Source: Chamaecrista fasciculata
Lineage: Eukaryota > Streptophyta > Magnoliopsida > Fabales > Fabaceae
Assembly: GCA_003254925.1 (NCBI GenBank)
Contig: QANZ01050898.1
Coordinates: 47,355 to 111,354 of the forward strand
Direction of reading: 5' to 3'
DNA: 64,000 nt
In this document: positions 1-11,042 of the stretch, in pieces
How the letters are laid out: the number at the start of each line of letters is the position of its first letter
Position numbering within the stretch: position 1 is the stretch's first letter
The notes under the pieces: model-generated
What the model was told of the DNA's origin: nothing
Seen by the model: the letters and a program-made list of their open reading frames with translations, nothing else
Databases searched by the model: none
Made by a program: the position numbers and the translations under genes

Positions 1-223
1 CAATTTGGTGGGAAAGAAGAGACTTCAAGCAGAAGGCGCCAACGAAGTCGATGGGATCCTCAGCCAGAGTCGAACGACCAAAGCGGCGGACAGGGACCAA
101 TTTGGTGGGAAAGAAGAGACTTCAAGCAGAAGGCGCCAACGAAGTCGATGGGATCCTCAGCCAGAGTCGAACGACCAAAGCGACGGAAGTACCACTCTTT
201 GTATATTTTGTGGTTGGGTATAG
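1..223. repeat. GC-rich 97-bp tandem duplication
   Basis: The block beginning CAATTTGGTGGGAAAGAAGA at position 1 recurs almost unchanged at 98, so the period is 97 bp. It is much more GC-rich than its surroundings. A 72-residue frame (5-223) crosses both copies, but 97 is not a multiple of three, so the copies are read in different frames and I do not call it a gene. It lies beside the right arm of a TIR element and may be its internal cargo. Confidence 0.75.
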
Positions 224-462
224 ATAAGTTTTAATATGTTGTATATAGATCCTATTTCAGTCCACTTCATCTTATTTTGCCACATCATGATCCTAGTTAC
301 TATGTCACGTCATACTTAACGGCTAAATATGGATGGAATTCACCAAGGGACTAATGGTGGAACCTTTTGAGAAGTTATGGGACCAAAATTGCAACAAAAA
401 AAGTTATGGGACCAAAATGAAACCTTTGTCATAGTTATGGGACCAAAAGTGCACTTAAGCCT
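224..462. mobile_element. Right arm of a 'GGTCC'-type TIR element, left part outside the window or decayed
   Basis: The arm reads outward as repeated GGGACCAAAA blocks and ends with a sequence whose complement is AGGCTTAAGTGCACTTTTGG. The same terminus opens the complete foldback element at 30287. No matching left arm is visible, so the element either starts before the window or is truncated. It is a non-autonomous DNA element with no transposase seen. Confidence 0.5.
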
Positions 463-2613
463 ATAAATTTTTATGTATAGAATACATGCATGTGAATACA
501 AATTTTAAGTTAATGTAAATGCATGTATTCACATTTGAAATCTCAGCAGAATTTAAACAAACATTTAGCTAACGTGCCTTAAAAATTTATTCACTTTTAA
601 GAGATGGGATGCCCTTAAAATTTGTTACCACGTTGGAGAGAGCATAATATTAATGGGATAAAGATAAAGGGTATTCTTTATGGAAATCAATTTATCAAAG
701 TGATTACGTGGCGTGGGATGCTATAAATAATTATTTTAATTTAATTTTTGAAAAATGAAATTATAAAATTTAATTTCTCAAACATATTAATTGGTTTCTC
801 TAATAAATATATTAATTGAGATTTAAAGACTATCGCGAATCTCATTTTCTCTGGTTAAATATTATGTTAATATAATTTAAAATAAATCATATCCCATTTA
901 TTATTATGCTATAGTGTGTTTATGTTAAATTATTATGCTATAGAGATGGGATGCCCTTAAAATAAATCATATTCTTTATTCTTTATGTTAATATAATTTA
1001 AAATAAATCATAATATGATCTTTCTATAAATAATAGAAAGATCATATAGAATTAATGATAATTATATATCTAAGATATTAAATCTTAAATTTATTTTAAG
1101 AAACTAGATTTTTAAAAAATATAATATTTTTATCAATAAACTATTAACTTACTCAAATTGCTAATATAAAGAATTTCTTGTGATGACAGCAACTAAACTA
1201 AAGTTATAGTGTGTTTTATAGGACACTTTTGAAAATGGTCTGTGACTGTACCTTAATTATCAGCTTATGTGGTCACATACTCACATGCACATGGGCCATG
1301 TTTTGTGCAGCAAGTTAAGCATATTGGATAAACCACGGTATATACATAGAATTTGCTGTTTCCAAAGATATGTTTTTTTATAAAATAAAACATTCAGTTC
1401 AATAAATCCATGTACCTAGTTTGTCAAAATCTTTTTTTTTTTTTTGACAATTTTTTTCCAGAAAAAAAATATGGTAATGGGTCATCAAAAGTGACTTCTT
1501 TATTCTATTTAGAATTTAAATGTTTTAAATTAGTTATGTATAGTAGTTTAATTTATTTTCCAAAAAGTATCGTATAATGATTAAATGTTTCTTTACGTAT
1601 TAGATTACCATGCAATGCATTGCCTAGAAGCGTTTAGTCACTTTTGATGCAACTTTTAAGTCCTCAGGAGTCAAAAGCAGAAGACGATCAATAAGGAATA
1701 AAGAAGCAATTAGCGACAACTTTTTTAGGATTCAAATTTGAAATCCCTGCTAAATTTCTAAATCATGTTTGTTGCTTCTTTTCTTTTTTTCCTTTTGGGT
1801 TCCGATTGATCTTTTTTAATGTGAAAAAGGGTTCCACTGAAATTGATCTTTCTATTTTGATTTTCTTTTCCCGCGTCTCTAGTGTATTTAGAACTTAGAA
1901 GTGTTGGAACTTATAGTCTCTAAATATAGTGTAGACATCTATCAACAAAGTCCATTACAATTGGTAGATAGTTGGATTCTTTAAGTATGATGTTTTGTGT
2001 TTGAAATTGAAAAAGACTCTATATAAAAAAAAAAATTATTAGTAGAAAAAAACTCACTTTAATAATCTCTACACATTATGAAGGATTAGTTTCTAACTAT
2101 TGGTTAACGTTGGATTAAGATACTGTCTGATTCTCAATTAAAAAAAAAAAAAAGAGATATAATGCAGATCTCGTGTAGCTCACCTTTTCAAGTTAGATGC
2201 TCTTTATGTTCTAAGTTTGTTTTTTCACAGTGCTTAAGCAAACTGCACTTCACGTAGGAACCTCTATTGAGTTTTTCTGATCTTCAATTTCTACTCTGTT
2301 TCACTTTAAACAAAATCTTTTGAGCATCTAAAATTATCATACATGGCATCCAAAAACATATTCAAGACTCTAAAATGTCCCAAAACATAATTAAAAACCA
2401 TCAAACAAAGTCGAACTCAAGATTAATTAAAAAAAAAAAAACTATTCCATAATAAAGTAATAAAAAGTAGGAAGAGATATTGCCAAAACAACTGAACTTA
2501 AGAATTTAACTACTAAATTGTAATTAACATCAAAACAAGATAGAAACCTTAATTTTAAATCAGCCTCTAAATGAGTATAAAAAAAACTATATTTTATAGA
2601 ATTATCATATATA
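463..2613. other. AT-rich intergenic DNA, no gene seen
   Basis: There is no open frame with protein-like composition. A short direct repeat (GAGATGGGATGCCCTTAAAA) occurs at about 602 and 944. Several A or T runs of 10-14 bases are present. I see no RNA gene. Confidence 0.6.
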
Positions 2614-2618
2614 TCTCC

Positions 2619-3303
2619 TGTTGGAGTTGCTACCTGAAAACAAGAGAAACACTAAAACAAGATAAAATTGTTAGTAAAACAAAATGCGTGGTCCTGGGCT
2701 GAGGCACGGATATCTCGCTTTCTTTAAGGTAATTTCACGCCTCCCACGGGTTGATTTAGTCATATCACCCGGTGCATTTATAGGGTACACTGACGTGTTA
2801 CCTCCAGGATACAACAGCCCAGTACTCGCCTGTTTGAACTATCACCTCTGCACAAAGGTGATAGATAGGACTCTCACCCCCACACCTTTTCTCTATCCAA
2901 ATATACAAACATGTGTATCATATTATTTGTTTTCTCTACGTATATCACACATCTCATTCCAATTTCTTATATATATATATTTGTCCCTCACATGTATATC
3001 TTCCCAACAACAATTTATATATACATACACATATTAGCTTTGCAAGCCGTTGAATCCAATTACTCAAATTAATTTTGTCTTTGATAGTCTCATCAACTCT
3101 CAAACGGCCTCATGACAATGCATTACATAGATTTTAATTACATTCATTTTTCTTAATTCCCATCAATACATCAACGGACACACACACCAACGGACACCTT
3201 TTCAATGGTTTCTCTCAATATAATTAAATCATCCTTAAAAGTAAATATATATGTGCAACGGTTTGTTTACCAATATTTAATATTTTTTAATAATATTCCA
3301 ACA
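2619..3303. mobile_element. Solo LTR (family A) with 5-bp target-site duplication
   Basis: The element begins TGTTGG and ends CCAACA, the usual short inverted LTR termini. It is flanked by the 5-bp direct repeat TCTCC (2614-2618 and 3304-3308). Internally it shares a block of about 150 bp, in opposite orientation, with 56593-57250, including GAGGCACGGATATCTCGCTT. With one LTR, a perfect target-site duplication and no internal retrotransposon coding region, the best reading is LTR-LTR recombination. The superfamily is uncertain (Copia-like is my guess from length and termini). Confidence 0.8.
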
Positions 3304-4665
3304 TCTCCTCATCACTATCGTTTTTCTTTTCTATTTTCCTTTTTTTTCTAATTTCCCCTGTTTTTCTTTACTTTTTTTATTGCTTTATGTGTAAAAAAAT
3401 TCAAAACTATTGCCCTTCTTAGTGATAGTTTTACATACATATATATATATATATAGATGGTGCAGTAACTTAGATGAGTACCTAATTTATCTTAATGTGA
3501 GAGAGGACACCTAACCTATTGAACTCTCTTATTACGTGCTTTAATAAACTTTAAGGAAGCGTTTGGTACACGGATTGAAAAAATAGTCCCGGGATTATGA
3601 GTTACGGACTAGAGTAATCCCGTATTTGATACGCAGATTGAAAAATTAGTCCCGGAAATATTCTATTCCCAGGAATAACATAATTTCCTAAAATAATTCT
3701 GGAAATCTTATTCCTGTGAATCACATTTCCAAAATAATTTGTGTACCCAACCCCCTAAAGGACTACACTTATATACACTTATTAAACCTTTAATGTGATG
3801 TGTGCTATGGTTAGTGTTAATTTTATACTTTTGACTTTCTTTAATGAACCATCTATCAACTCTATTCAATTAAAAATAATTTAAAATTTCTTTTGAAAGG
3901 GGTGACACACAAGTGATGGATTATCTCTATTTCTTTATATTTAAGCAGTGAAGTTATTTTATTTTAGTATATTTTCTTTTGAAGTTTTTTTGACAAGCAA
4001 CACAATTATTTCTATATTCACAATTTGCTAGAACTAATTAAATTCAAAACCATATACATAATCAATCTAAGAAAAAAAAATACTTGAAGTAAGGAACATA
4101 AAGTACACATAAAATATGCTAAACTGTAAAATAGATAGGTCACGATTTAGATTATATATATATATATGGTCAAAATGATTAAGATAATACTTTTTGAACA
4201 AAATAAACTAAAAATTCTAAAAATATTCAAAATATGAATTCCATGCATACTTAATGCCCCCTCTCATCTGTTTCCCAATCAAGATATAGTAATTGGATTC
4301 GGAAGAGGGGAAAAGACTAAAGAGAAAGAAAGTGTAGTGAAGAAAGGAAGAATGTGACGAGAGAGGGCAGTGAATAAGGGTGAATTATTAAATGTTAACC
4401 AATTCTTGGAGAGAGAAAATATGGGACTGTCACAACCAACCCAAATGGTACATAGGAACAGTAAATAAGGCACTATAATATAACAATGCGTCACTCCCTT
4501 ATTGTTGTGGTCACCCAAATAGGAAGGGAGAGACCACTCATCTACTTTTCATTAATGAACTTCAAAAGCTTACAAAAATGTTCCCCAAAAAACATCTACA
4601 TTTTAGTCATCATGAAAATTTGCATGATGTGGTCACAATTGATAAACTATTGACTCATAACTCTT
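3304..4665. other. Intergenic, with a small hAT-like inverted repeat at about 3556-3757
   Basis: At about 3556-3757 the arms GCGTTTGGTACAC and GTGTACCCAACCCCC oppose each other, and internal ATTCC-rich blocks pair, as in short hAT-like MITEs. The rest is AT-rich with a (TA)n run near 3439. I see no gene. Confidence 0.4.
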
Positions 4666-4667
4666 AA

Positions 4668-5500
4668 GTTCATTTTAATCCAACATATTTTAAAAGTTTT
4701 ATATTAGTTTTAAATGTTTTTATATTTGTTCATTTTGGTCTAAACTACTTAATGTGATATATCTCATTTCTACTTTGAATGCAATGAATTTAGAGTTAAT
4801 TGCTTTTCACGAGCAATTTCTCTATCCAATATTTGGGGTCGTTCGCAAATAAGATCAAATTCAATCCCTAAAGTTGGTTACTTGTTCAACGGTTTAATCA
4901 ATTGAAATTCGTCATATGCCTCGTTTCAAATTCAAATATGATATGATGATTTTGAAGTTATAAATAATTCTTAACGAAACTTTTTTCTGCCAGTTAGGAC
5001 TGTCAGCAAATAATGTCAAATTGGGCTTGAAAGTGGATTTGAGATCAATTTTCCATAATTTTTTTACTTTTTGGTCTCAAACTCACTTTCGGACTAGATT
5101 TGATGCCCTTTTGATTATGATCCTAAGTAGATAGAATAAGGACTCACTATGAGTAATCTATAGCTTCGAACTTATTGTATTTAGATTTGAAACAAGAGAG
5201 ATATGATCAACTTTAATGGTTTGACTGTGAAACAAGAGACTCTTTTCGGACCCAATTTGACCTTATTTACTGATAATCTCAATTAGATAAAGAAATTAAA
5301 ATCCTTGTCAAAAGCATTTTGTAACTCTGAATTCATCACATTTGAACTTGAAATGAAAGATACGATATTACATTCAATAGTTTGAAACCAAAATAAAACT
5401 ACGAAAACATTTAAAACCAATGTGAAAGTTTTGAAATTTTTAGACCAAAATGAATTTATGGGTATATATATTTAGGATCAATTTAAATGTTCGACCTATT
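4668..5500. mobile_element. About 0.85-kb foldback element (family B)
   Basis: Two long imperfect inverted arms open with 'ttcattttggtc'-type blocks. They contain the family's recurring inner motifs: a fragment near TCTCTATCC, and a CATTTGAACTTGAAAT-like piece paired with its complement. Similar elements lie at 10196-11042, 36725-37258, 50695-51045 (partial) and 59212-60045. No coding capacity is seen. Confidence 0.55.
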
Positions 5501-5564
5501 TTCTTTTTTGGTTGAGAAAATAGGACTAAGCCCAAAAAAAAAAAATTAACTCTTAAGGGTGTGT

Positions 5565-7036
5565 TTGGGAGATCATCCAAAGTCCAAACTCTTATCCAAG
5601 TATCATCTCATTCTCGAACTGAATTAAGTACAAATGGTTGTTTGCCTGATACAAAAATAGGCCGAACATTTAAATTGATCGTAAATATATATACCCTTAA
5701 ATTTATTTTTCTTATAATTACCAACATACCCCTACTCATACACCTATAATTACATATACTCTAATACAAATATAAAAAAAATAATTATGCAAAATAGTAA
5801 TTTTACATACCCTCATTTATTACACTTATAATTTTCTCTCTCCATCTATAATTTTTTATTAGGCATTTTGTTTCTCAAACTATGGACTCAGTTTCCTTGT
5901 CTCCTAAAACTATTTTTGGTTTAGTTGTTTTCCTCAAACTATGCGATTAGTTTCATTTTGGTCCTCAAACTATTTTTTGTCCTATTTTTGTGTCCAAAAT
6001 CATCTGATTTCAACATTTCTATATTTTTGTGAGTAAACTATTCAATTCAATCTCTAATTTTTTTTTATGGTACAATCTTACTACTTTTTTTTGTAAAAAA
6101 TTTAAAAAAATCAAAATAATTTATTTGTTGGCAGTTTGGTCCTTAAACTATGGGATCAGTTTCGTTTCGATCATAAAATTATTTCTGGTTTTGTTTTTTT
6201 GTCAAACTACGAGATGAGTTGCATTTTGGACCGCAAACTATTTTTTGTTCTTTTTTCGTGTCCAAAATTATCCCATTTCAACATTCCTATATTTTTGTGA
6301 GTAAAATATACTATTCAATCTCAACATTTTTTTTAATATAACAATCTTACTACATTTTTGTAAAAGTTAAACAAATCGAAATAATTATTATCTTCTCTTT
6401 TGTTGGCATTTTGTTCCTCAAACTATGAGATCTGTTTCGTTTGAGTCCTAAAGCTATTTCTAGTTTTGTTTTTTTTTCAAACTAAGAGATTAGTTGCATT
6501 TCGGTTCGCAAACTATTGTTTGTTATTTTTTTGCATTGAATTTTATAAATAGACCCGATTATTGATGATTGCGATTTTCTATGGACATCGAGTTATAATT
6601 TACACATTTTAAGAATCCATTCAAAGTTATAGACCAAATTGTATGTTTACAATAATTTCCATGTTATTTGCATTTTGGTCTCATCATCTCATTTGTGATA
6701 TTTATTATTAGCACAAATTCCAAGATCATCTCTTTTCCATATCATTTCATTCAAACCATATCCAAACACTTATCATTTCATTTCATTATCTCCATTTCAT
6801 TTCATTATTTCTTACCAAATCAACCTCCATACAATTGAAAAAAAATCCCTAAACCTATTTGAACCAACCACAATCATTACATACCTTTTTTATATAATTT
6901 TACATTCTATTTAATATCATTTTCTCTCAAATCATCCAAACACCGATATATAATTTCATCTCATTTTCACTATTCAATTATCCCATCTCATTTCACCTGA
7001 TGAGATGAGATGAAATGAGATGGGATGATCTCCCAA
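5565..7036. mobile_element. TIR element with TTGGGAGATCATCC termini
   Basis: TTGGGAGATCATCC at 5565 is matched by its exact complement ending at 7036. The interior contains a three-unit tandem repeat (5863-6560) and, at its right end, a 16-bp perfect hairpin. A block at about 5715-5850 is shared with 63590-63720, so at least part of the family is repeated in the window. There is no transposase frame. Confidence 0.55.
5863..6560. repeat. Tandem repeat, about 270-bp unit, about 2.5 copies
   Basis: Units start at 5863, 6131 and 6406 with GCATTTTG or GCAGTTTG followed by 'tcctcaaactatg'. Each continues through a CAAACTATTTTTTG-like block and 'ttcaacattcctatatttttgtg' or a variant. The third unit is truncated. 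The copies are clearly diverged, so this is not a recent expansion. Confidence 0.6.
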
Positions 7037-8523
7037 TCAGAGTTGAAAACATCTTTAAGATGTTTTCTGTATTTTAACTTTTAAAAACAACATATAGTTT
7101 TTTTAGTTTTAAAATCAAATTTACACAATTTGTTATCAAACAGAATATTTTTGTTTTTTTTTTAATTTTATAAAACAAAAAACTGTTTTCCGAAATACGA
7201 ATCAAACAGGAATTTTCGATTATTTATACAGTTATACTCGAACAATATTCTTGAATGATATTTGGCCAAAAAAATAATATTCTCGAATGATAGTTGTATA
7301 TATGATGCTTGGAATGGGCCTTGGTAATTTGGGCTTGAAGTTTGGGCGATCATTCAGGCTTTGTCCCTCAGCACATCGATGTGTCACATATGGAAACAAT
7401 TTGGTTGAACTTTGAAGTCACCATAAGAAAAAAAAAAAAGCCTTGTTAACCCTCCCAATGTATCACCCAATGCGATTAAGATTAAGATTATTATTATTAG
7501 TATCATTATTTTTAAAAAGTAAGAATGGGAAGGAGAGAAGAGACAAACAGAAGACAGAGAGTTCAACATCTTGAGAGATCCAATAATTAAAATTTGAAAA
7601 AATAAATTGAATTAAGAAGAATGTATTTGAGGAGGAGCATATAATTTAGAGAGAGAGAGAGAGGGAGAGAAGAAAAAATATAACCAAAAGTAGAAATGAC
7701 TAAAATGATGCCGCAACTAGGTTATGTTTCTTGTTACTATATATAATTCAATTCCTTCCTAATATTTATCCTACTTTAACTAGGATGAGTTAAACAAAAA
7801 CTTCAGCATCATGATCAAGAAAATATAATTAAGATGATATTAATTTGTTTCCAATTAAAGATTTACTACGAGTAGAACGCATAATTTACCTGACTCAATC
7901 TTTACCCACAAATTATGCAACATCTATAACTATTTAAATATGTATCAATATTAATCTTTACTTAGACCGTTATACAGATAGTTGAAGAAAATCTATGATA
8001 ATTATACAAATAAAAAAATATATACTAACATTTGAGTCATCTTTTGAATTGCTTCTGCCATAGCTATAGAGACTTTAATTAAGAGCTCTTCATTTCATCG
8101 CTTCAATCCTAGTTCATATAACAACGAACAAAGTCAGTACAAAAGAGAGGCACAGTATCAAAACACTAATAGTATGTTTGGACAAAGTAAAATTAGAAGA
8201 GAAAATAATTTTTGGAGGTATTTGAATGACTTTCTTTTATAATTTTGATATGTTTGAAAGAACAAGTATCTTTAAAAATTATTTTCTCTCCTAAATTTAC
8301 TTTATCCCAACACACTCTAAGATAATTTATTTTCAAAACCATCATTTTTTTTCTTCTAGAATCAATCTATACATGGAAATCCTAGTATGTGACAGTACAG
8401 TTTTTCTTTTTACCATGACGAAGTAGAATTTTAAACTAGAAACTTTTTGCTAATAATTCACTTGCACCCTTTAATTTATCAGTAAATCCAACTTAATGAC
8501 TTAATTATAAATACAAGGATCTA
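7037..8523. other. Intergenic, with a small MITE at about 8171-8322
   Basis: The span is AT-rich and lacks a protein-like frame. A GA-rich microsatellite lies at about 7650-7672. At about 8171-8322 the arms GTATGTTTGGACAAAGTAAA and TTTACTTTATCCCAACACAC oppose each other, a short hAT-like MITE. Confidence 0.45.
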
Positions 8524-9720
8524 TCATTTATATATGCTTACCTTGGGCATACACTTTTGGTGAGCAATTGTCTGGTTCACTGTGTTTATCAAAACCTGAC
8601 ACTTTAGTTTCGCCTGTGGGAACGTTACAAGATTTCATCAAATTCTGAAAAGTATTTTTCATAAAAACTAACAGGGGAACATAAGACTCGAGAAAAATAT
8701 ATGAGAATTTTGCGTGCTGTCATCTATTGTACTTTTTAAAAAAATTTATTTATTTTATCAAATTCGGCTGATCATGGATTCAATAAAACACAAACATACA
8801 TAGGTTTAAATATAGAGAGTGGTCTATTCAAAGATATATAGAGGGTGAGGGTGTGATATCAATTCTTTCTCATCTTTCTCATCTTCAAGGGTTCATTTAA
8901 CTTAAACTTAGTTTGAAAAATGTGTCAGATTAATTAATATCTACTATTAATATTACATTAGAGTAAAAAATATATAATTTGGAAAGTCAATCCTTAAACT
9001 GTTAAAGTGCACTTTTGATCCCGTAACTTTTGCTCAAGTCTTACTTTGGCCTCATAATTTTTTTTTGTTAGACTTTTAATATTATATCTTTTATTTAAAT
9101 TGCAGATTTAGTCTTATACTTTACTTTTTCTTTTTTTAGATTATAATTATAATTATTACCTCCATAGGAAAATGAAAGAAGAAGAGGCCCAAGTAACCCT
9201 CAACCTCGGAGTTAGTGTCAAAAGGGATAGTGCCCTTAGCCAGGTCCTCCAGGAAAAACACCACGTCAGACATCACATTGATACCTTCAAACGCCAGCTT
9301 GGCGTCCACGTCAGACGACCCCTTGGCCTTCACGTGCCCACCCTCCGACCGCACGTGACCCAGCTTCTTCCCTCTGTATCCGACTGCCACGTCAAGCGAC
9401 TGATAGTCCATCGAATAAACCGCCGTGTTTTGCACGCGCACGCTTACAAGCATCCATATGTCTAAGCTCAGATGCGGCAACGTGTGAACTTTGATACGCT
9501 TTAATCTCAGCCGTACGATCTTCAGCTCCGGATCCGACGGCCAGCAGACGTACACGGCGCCCAGGAATATCGCCAATCCGACGGCCCAGATTATGTAACT
9601 CTGCCGGAGGGAACGGCTGTGGTTGAAGATGGTGGAAAGAGGCGAAACGACGACGTCGTTTTGGTGCTGATGATGAGAATTAGGGAGGTGGGTGTAGTAG
9701 GCTTCTTTTGAAGGTGACAT
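8524..9720 (-). CDS. LEA_2 (LEA-14/NHL-type) membrane-anchored protein, two exons
   Basis: Exon 1 is 9160-9720 (187 codons). The intron is 8614-9159 (donor GAG/GTAATA, acceptor CCCACAG), and exon 2 runs 8613-8524. The predicted protein is 216 residues. It has a short polar N-terminus beginning MSPSKEAYYT, one membrane segment at about residues 42-59, then a LEA_2 β-sandwich region with RYRGK-like and GHVRSEGGHVKAKGS motifs. Exon 2 supplies the typical end (KLKCQVLINTVNQTI). Plants use such proteins as single-pass membrane proteins linked to stress and defence, but the exact role here is unknown. The last codons before the stop include AAG/GTAAGC, a strong donor, so a third small exon is possible and the true C-terminus could differ by a few residues. 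A partial TIR element (8988-9120) sits in the intron. Confidence 0.85.
8988..9120. mobile_element. Truncated TIR element in the LEA_2 intron
   Basis: AAAGTGCACTTTTGATCCCG followed by 'ataatttttttt'-type blocks matches one arm of the elements at 28565, 43072 and 61364. The opposing arm is absent, so it is a decayed fragment lying wholly inside the intron. Confidence 0.4.
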
Positions 9721-10195
9721 GGCTAGCTCTTTGTGAGATTTTTGTGGTTTCAGAGGTGAATGGAAAGAAAATAGGATCTGGGTTTTGTTAGGGGATATAA
9801 AGGGTATTAGAATTTAGAATAAAGTCTTGAACTTTTTGAGAATTGAAGCTCTTGCTGTGTGATATGATGACTGATGATGCTCTTCATCAATGGTGTTTTT
9901 CTTTTCTTAATGTTTGTTTGTTTTGGTGTAGGAAATTGTGGTGGGGTTTCCTCTCTTTTGTAAACATAGATGAAGAATAATTAGGCGTGTGTGATATAAA
10001 ATCTGCATGTTCATTCTCTTTGTTGTCAAAGGTCTTTTTTATTTCACCATATATTTTTTTTCCCTAATATATCTTTTGCTTAAAGTACACGTTGAAGTTG
10101 ATTTGCTGTTTTCACAAAGCTAAGGAAAAAATTCTCGGCAATAAAAAAGATGTTGCAATCAAGCATAAAGTGACTGATATAGGTCTAATATATAT
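9721..10195. promoter_or_regulatory. Upstream region of the LEA_2 gene
   Basis: This is the 5' flank of the minus-strand LEA_2 gene and should hold its 5' UTR and promoter. I see no unambiguous TATA box. Nothing else is recognisable. Confidence 0.3.
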
Positions 10196-11042
10196 AGTGT
10201 CAAAACTTCAATTGGGTCCCTAATGTTTACCTCAAATTTTATTTTGGTCTTTAATTTTTTTTTGGTTTTGCTTTGGCCCCTAATGTTTTCTAATAAGTTT
10301 TACCGTCGGTTCCTAACTATTAAATATGATTATATATATATATATATATCTAGTTTCAAATTTGAATGTGAAAAAATTGAAACTATTGATTACTCGTGAC
10401 AAGTTTTTTTTCTACCAAATTGAAGTCATAACAAACAAGGTCAAATCGAACATGAATTGTGAATCTTTCATTTCATGAAGTTGGTGCTATCTATATTGTT
10501 TCATGTCCAAATGCTACAAAATTGGAATTATGGGTTACTTTTGATAAGTTCTTTTTTTACCCAATTAAAGACATTGGCAAATGAGATCAAATAGTACTCC
10601 AAAAGTAGGTTTAGTCAAAACACTAATACCAACTTTTAGAGTACTATTTGATCTCATTTGTCGATGACCTTAACTGAACAAAGAAAGAACTTATTAAAAG
10701 TAACTCATAACTTGATTTCGTTACATTTGGACTTGAAATAAGAGAAATATAATTAACTTTATGAAACAAAAAACCCACTTTGGGGCTCAATTTCAAGCTC
10801 GATTTGACCTCGTTTTCCAACGACCCATATAGATAAAGAAAGAACTTATAAGAGTAACTTATAACTACCATTTTGTTACATTCAAACTCGAAAAAAGAGA
10901 TATATGACTGCATTCAATAATTATAAAATAACTAAAACGGAATTATTGGAAAACATTAAGGACTAAAATGTAACAACCAAAATATTAGGGACCGAAACGG
11001 ATTTTGGGATAAATATTAGGGATCAAAATGAGATTTTGACCT
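10196..11042. mobile_element. About 0.85-kb foldback element (family B)
   Basis: The left arm opens near TGTCAAAACTTCAATTGGGT and the right arm closes with GATCAAAATGAGATTTTGAC. In the centre, 'caaatagtactccaaaag' and its complement fold back at about 10585-10655. A 89-residue frame on the minus strand is only the repeat read through. Confidence 0.6.

Noticed and set aside
2684-3037. 117-residue plus-strand frame
   Set aside because: It lies wholly inside the solo LTR (2619-3303) and ends in TA-rich sequence.
5863-6560. Regularly spaced repeats as a CRISPR-like array
   Set aside because: The units are about 270 bp, diverged, have no unique spacers, and this is a plant nuclear genome.
9172-9465. 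97-residue plus-strand frame
   Set aside because: Antisense to exon 1 of the LEA_2 gene.
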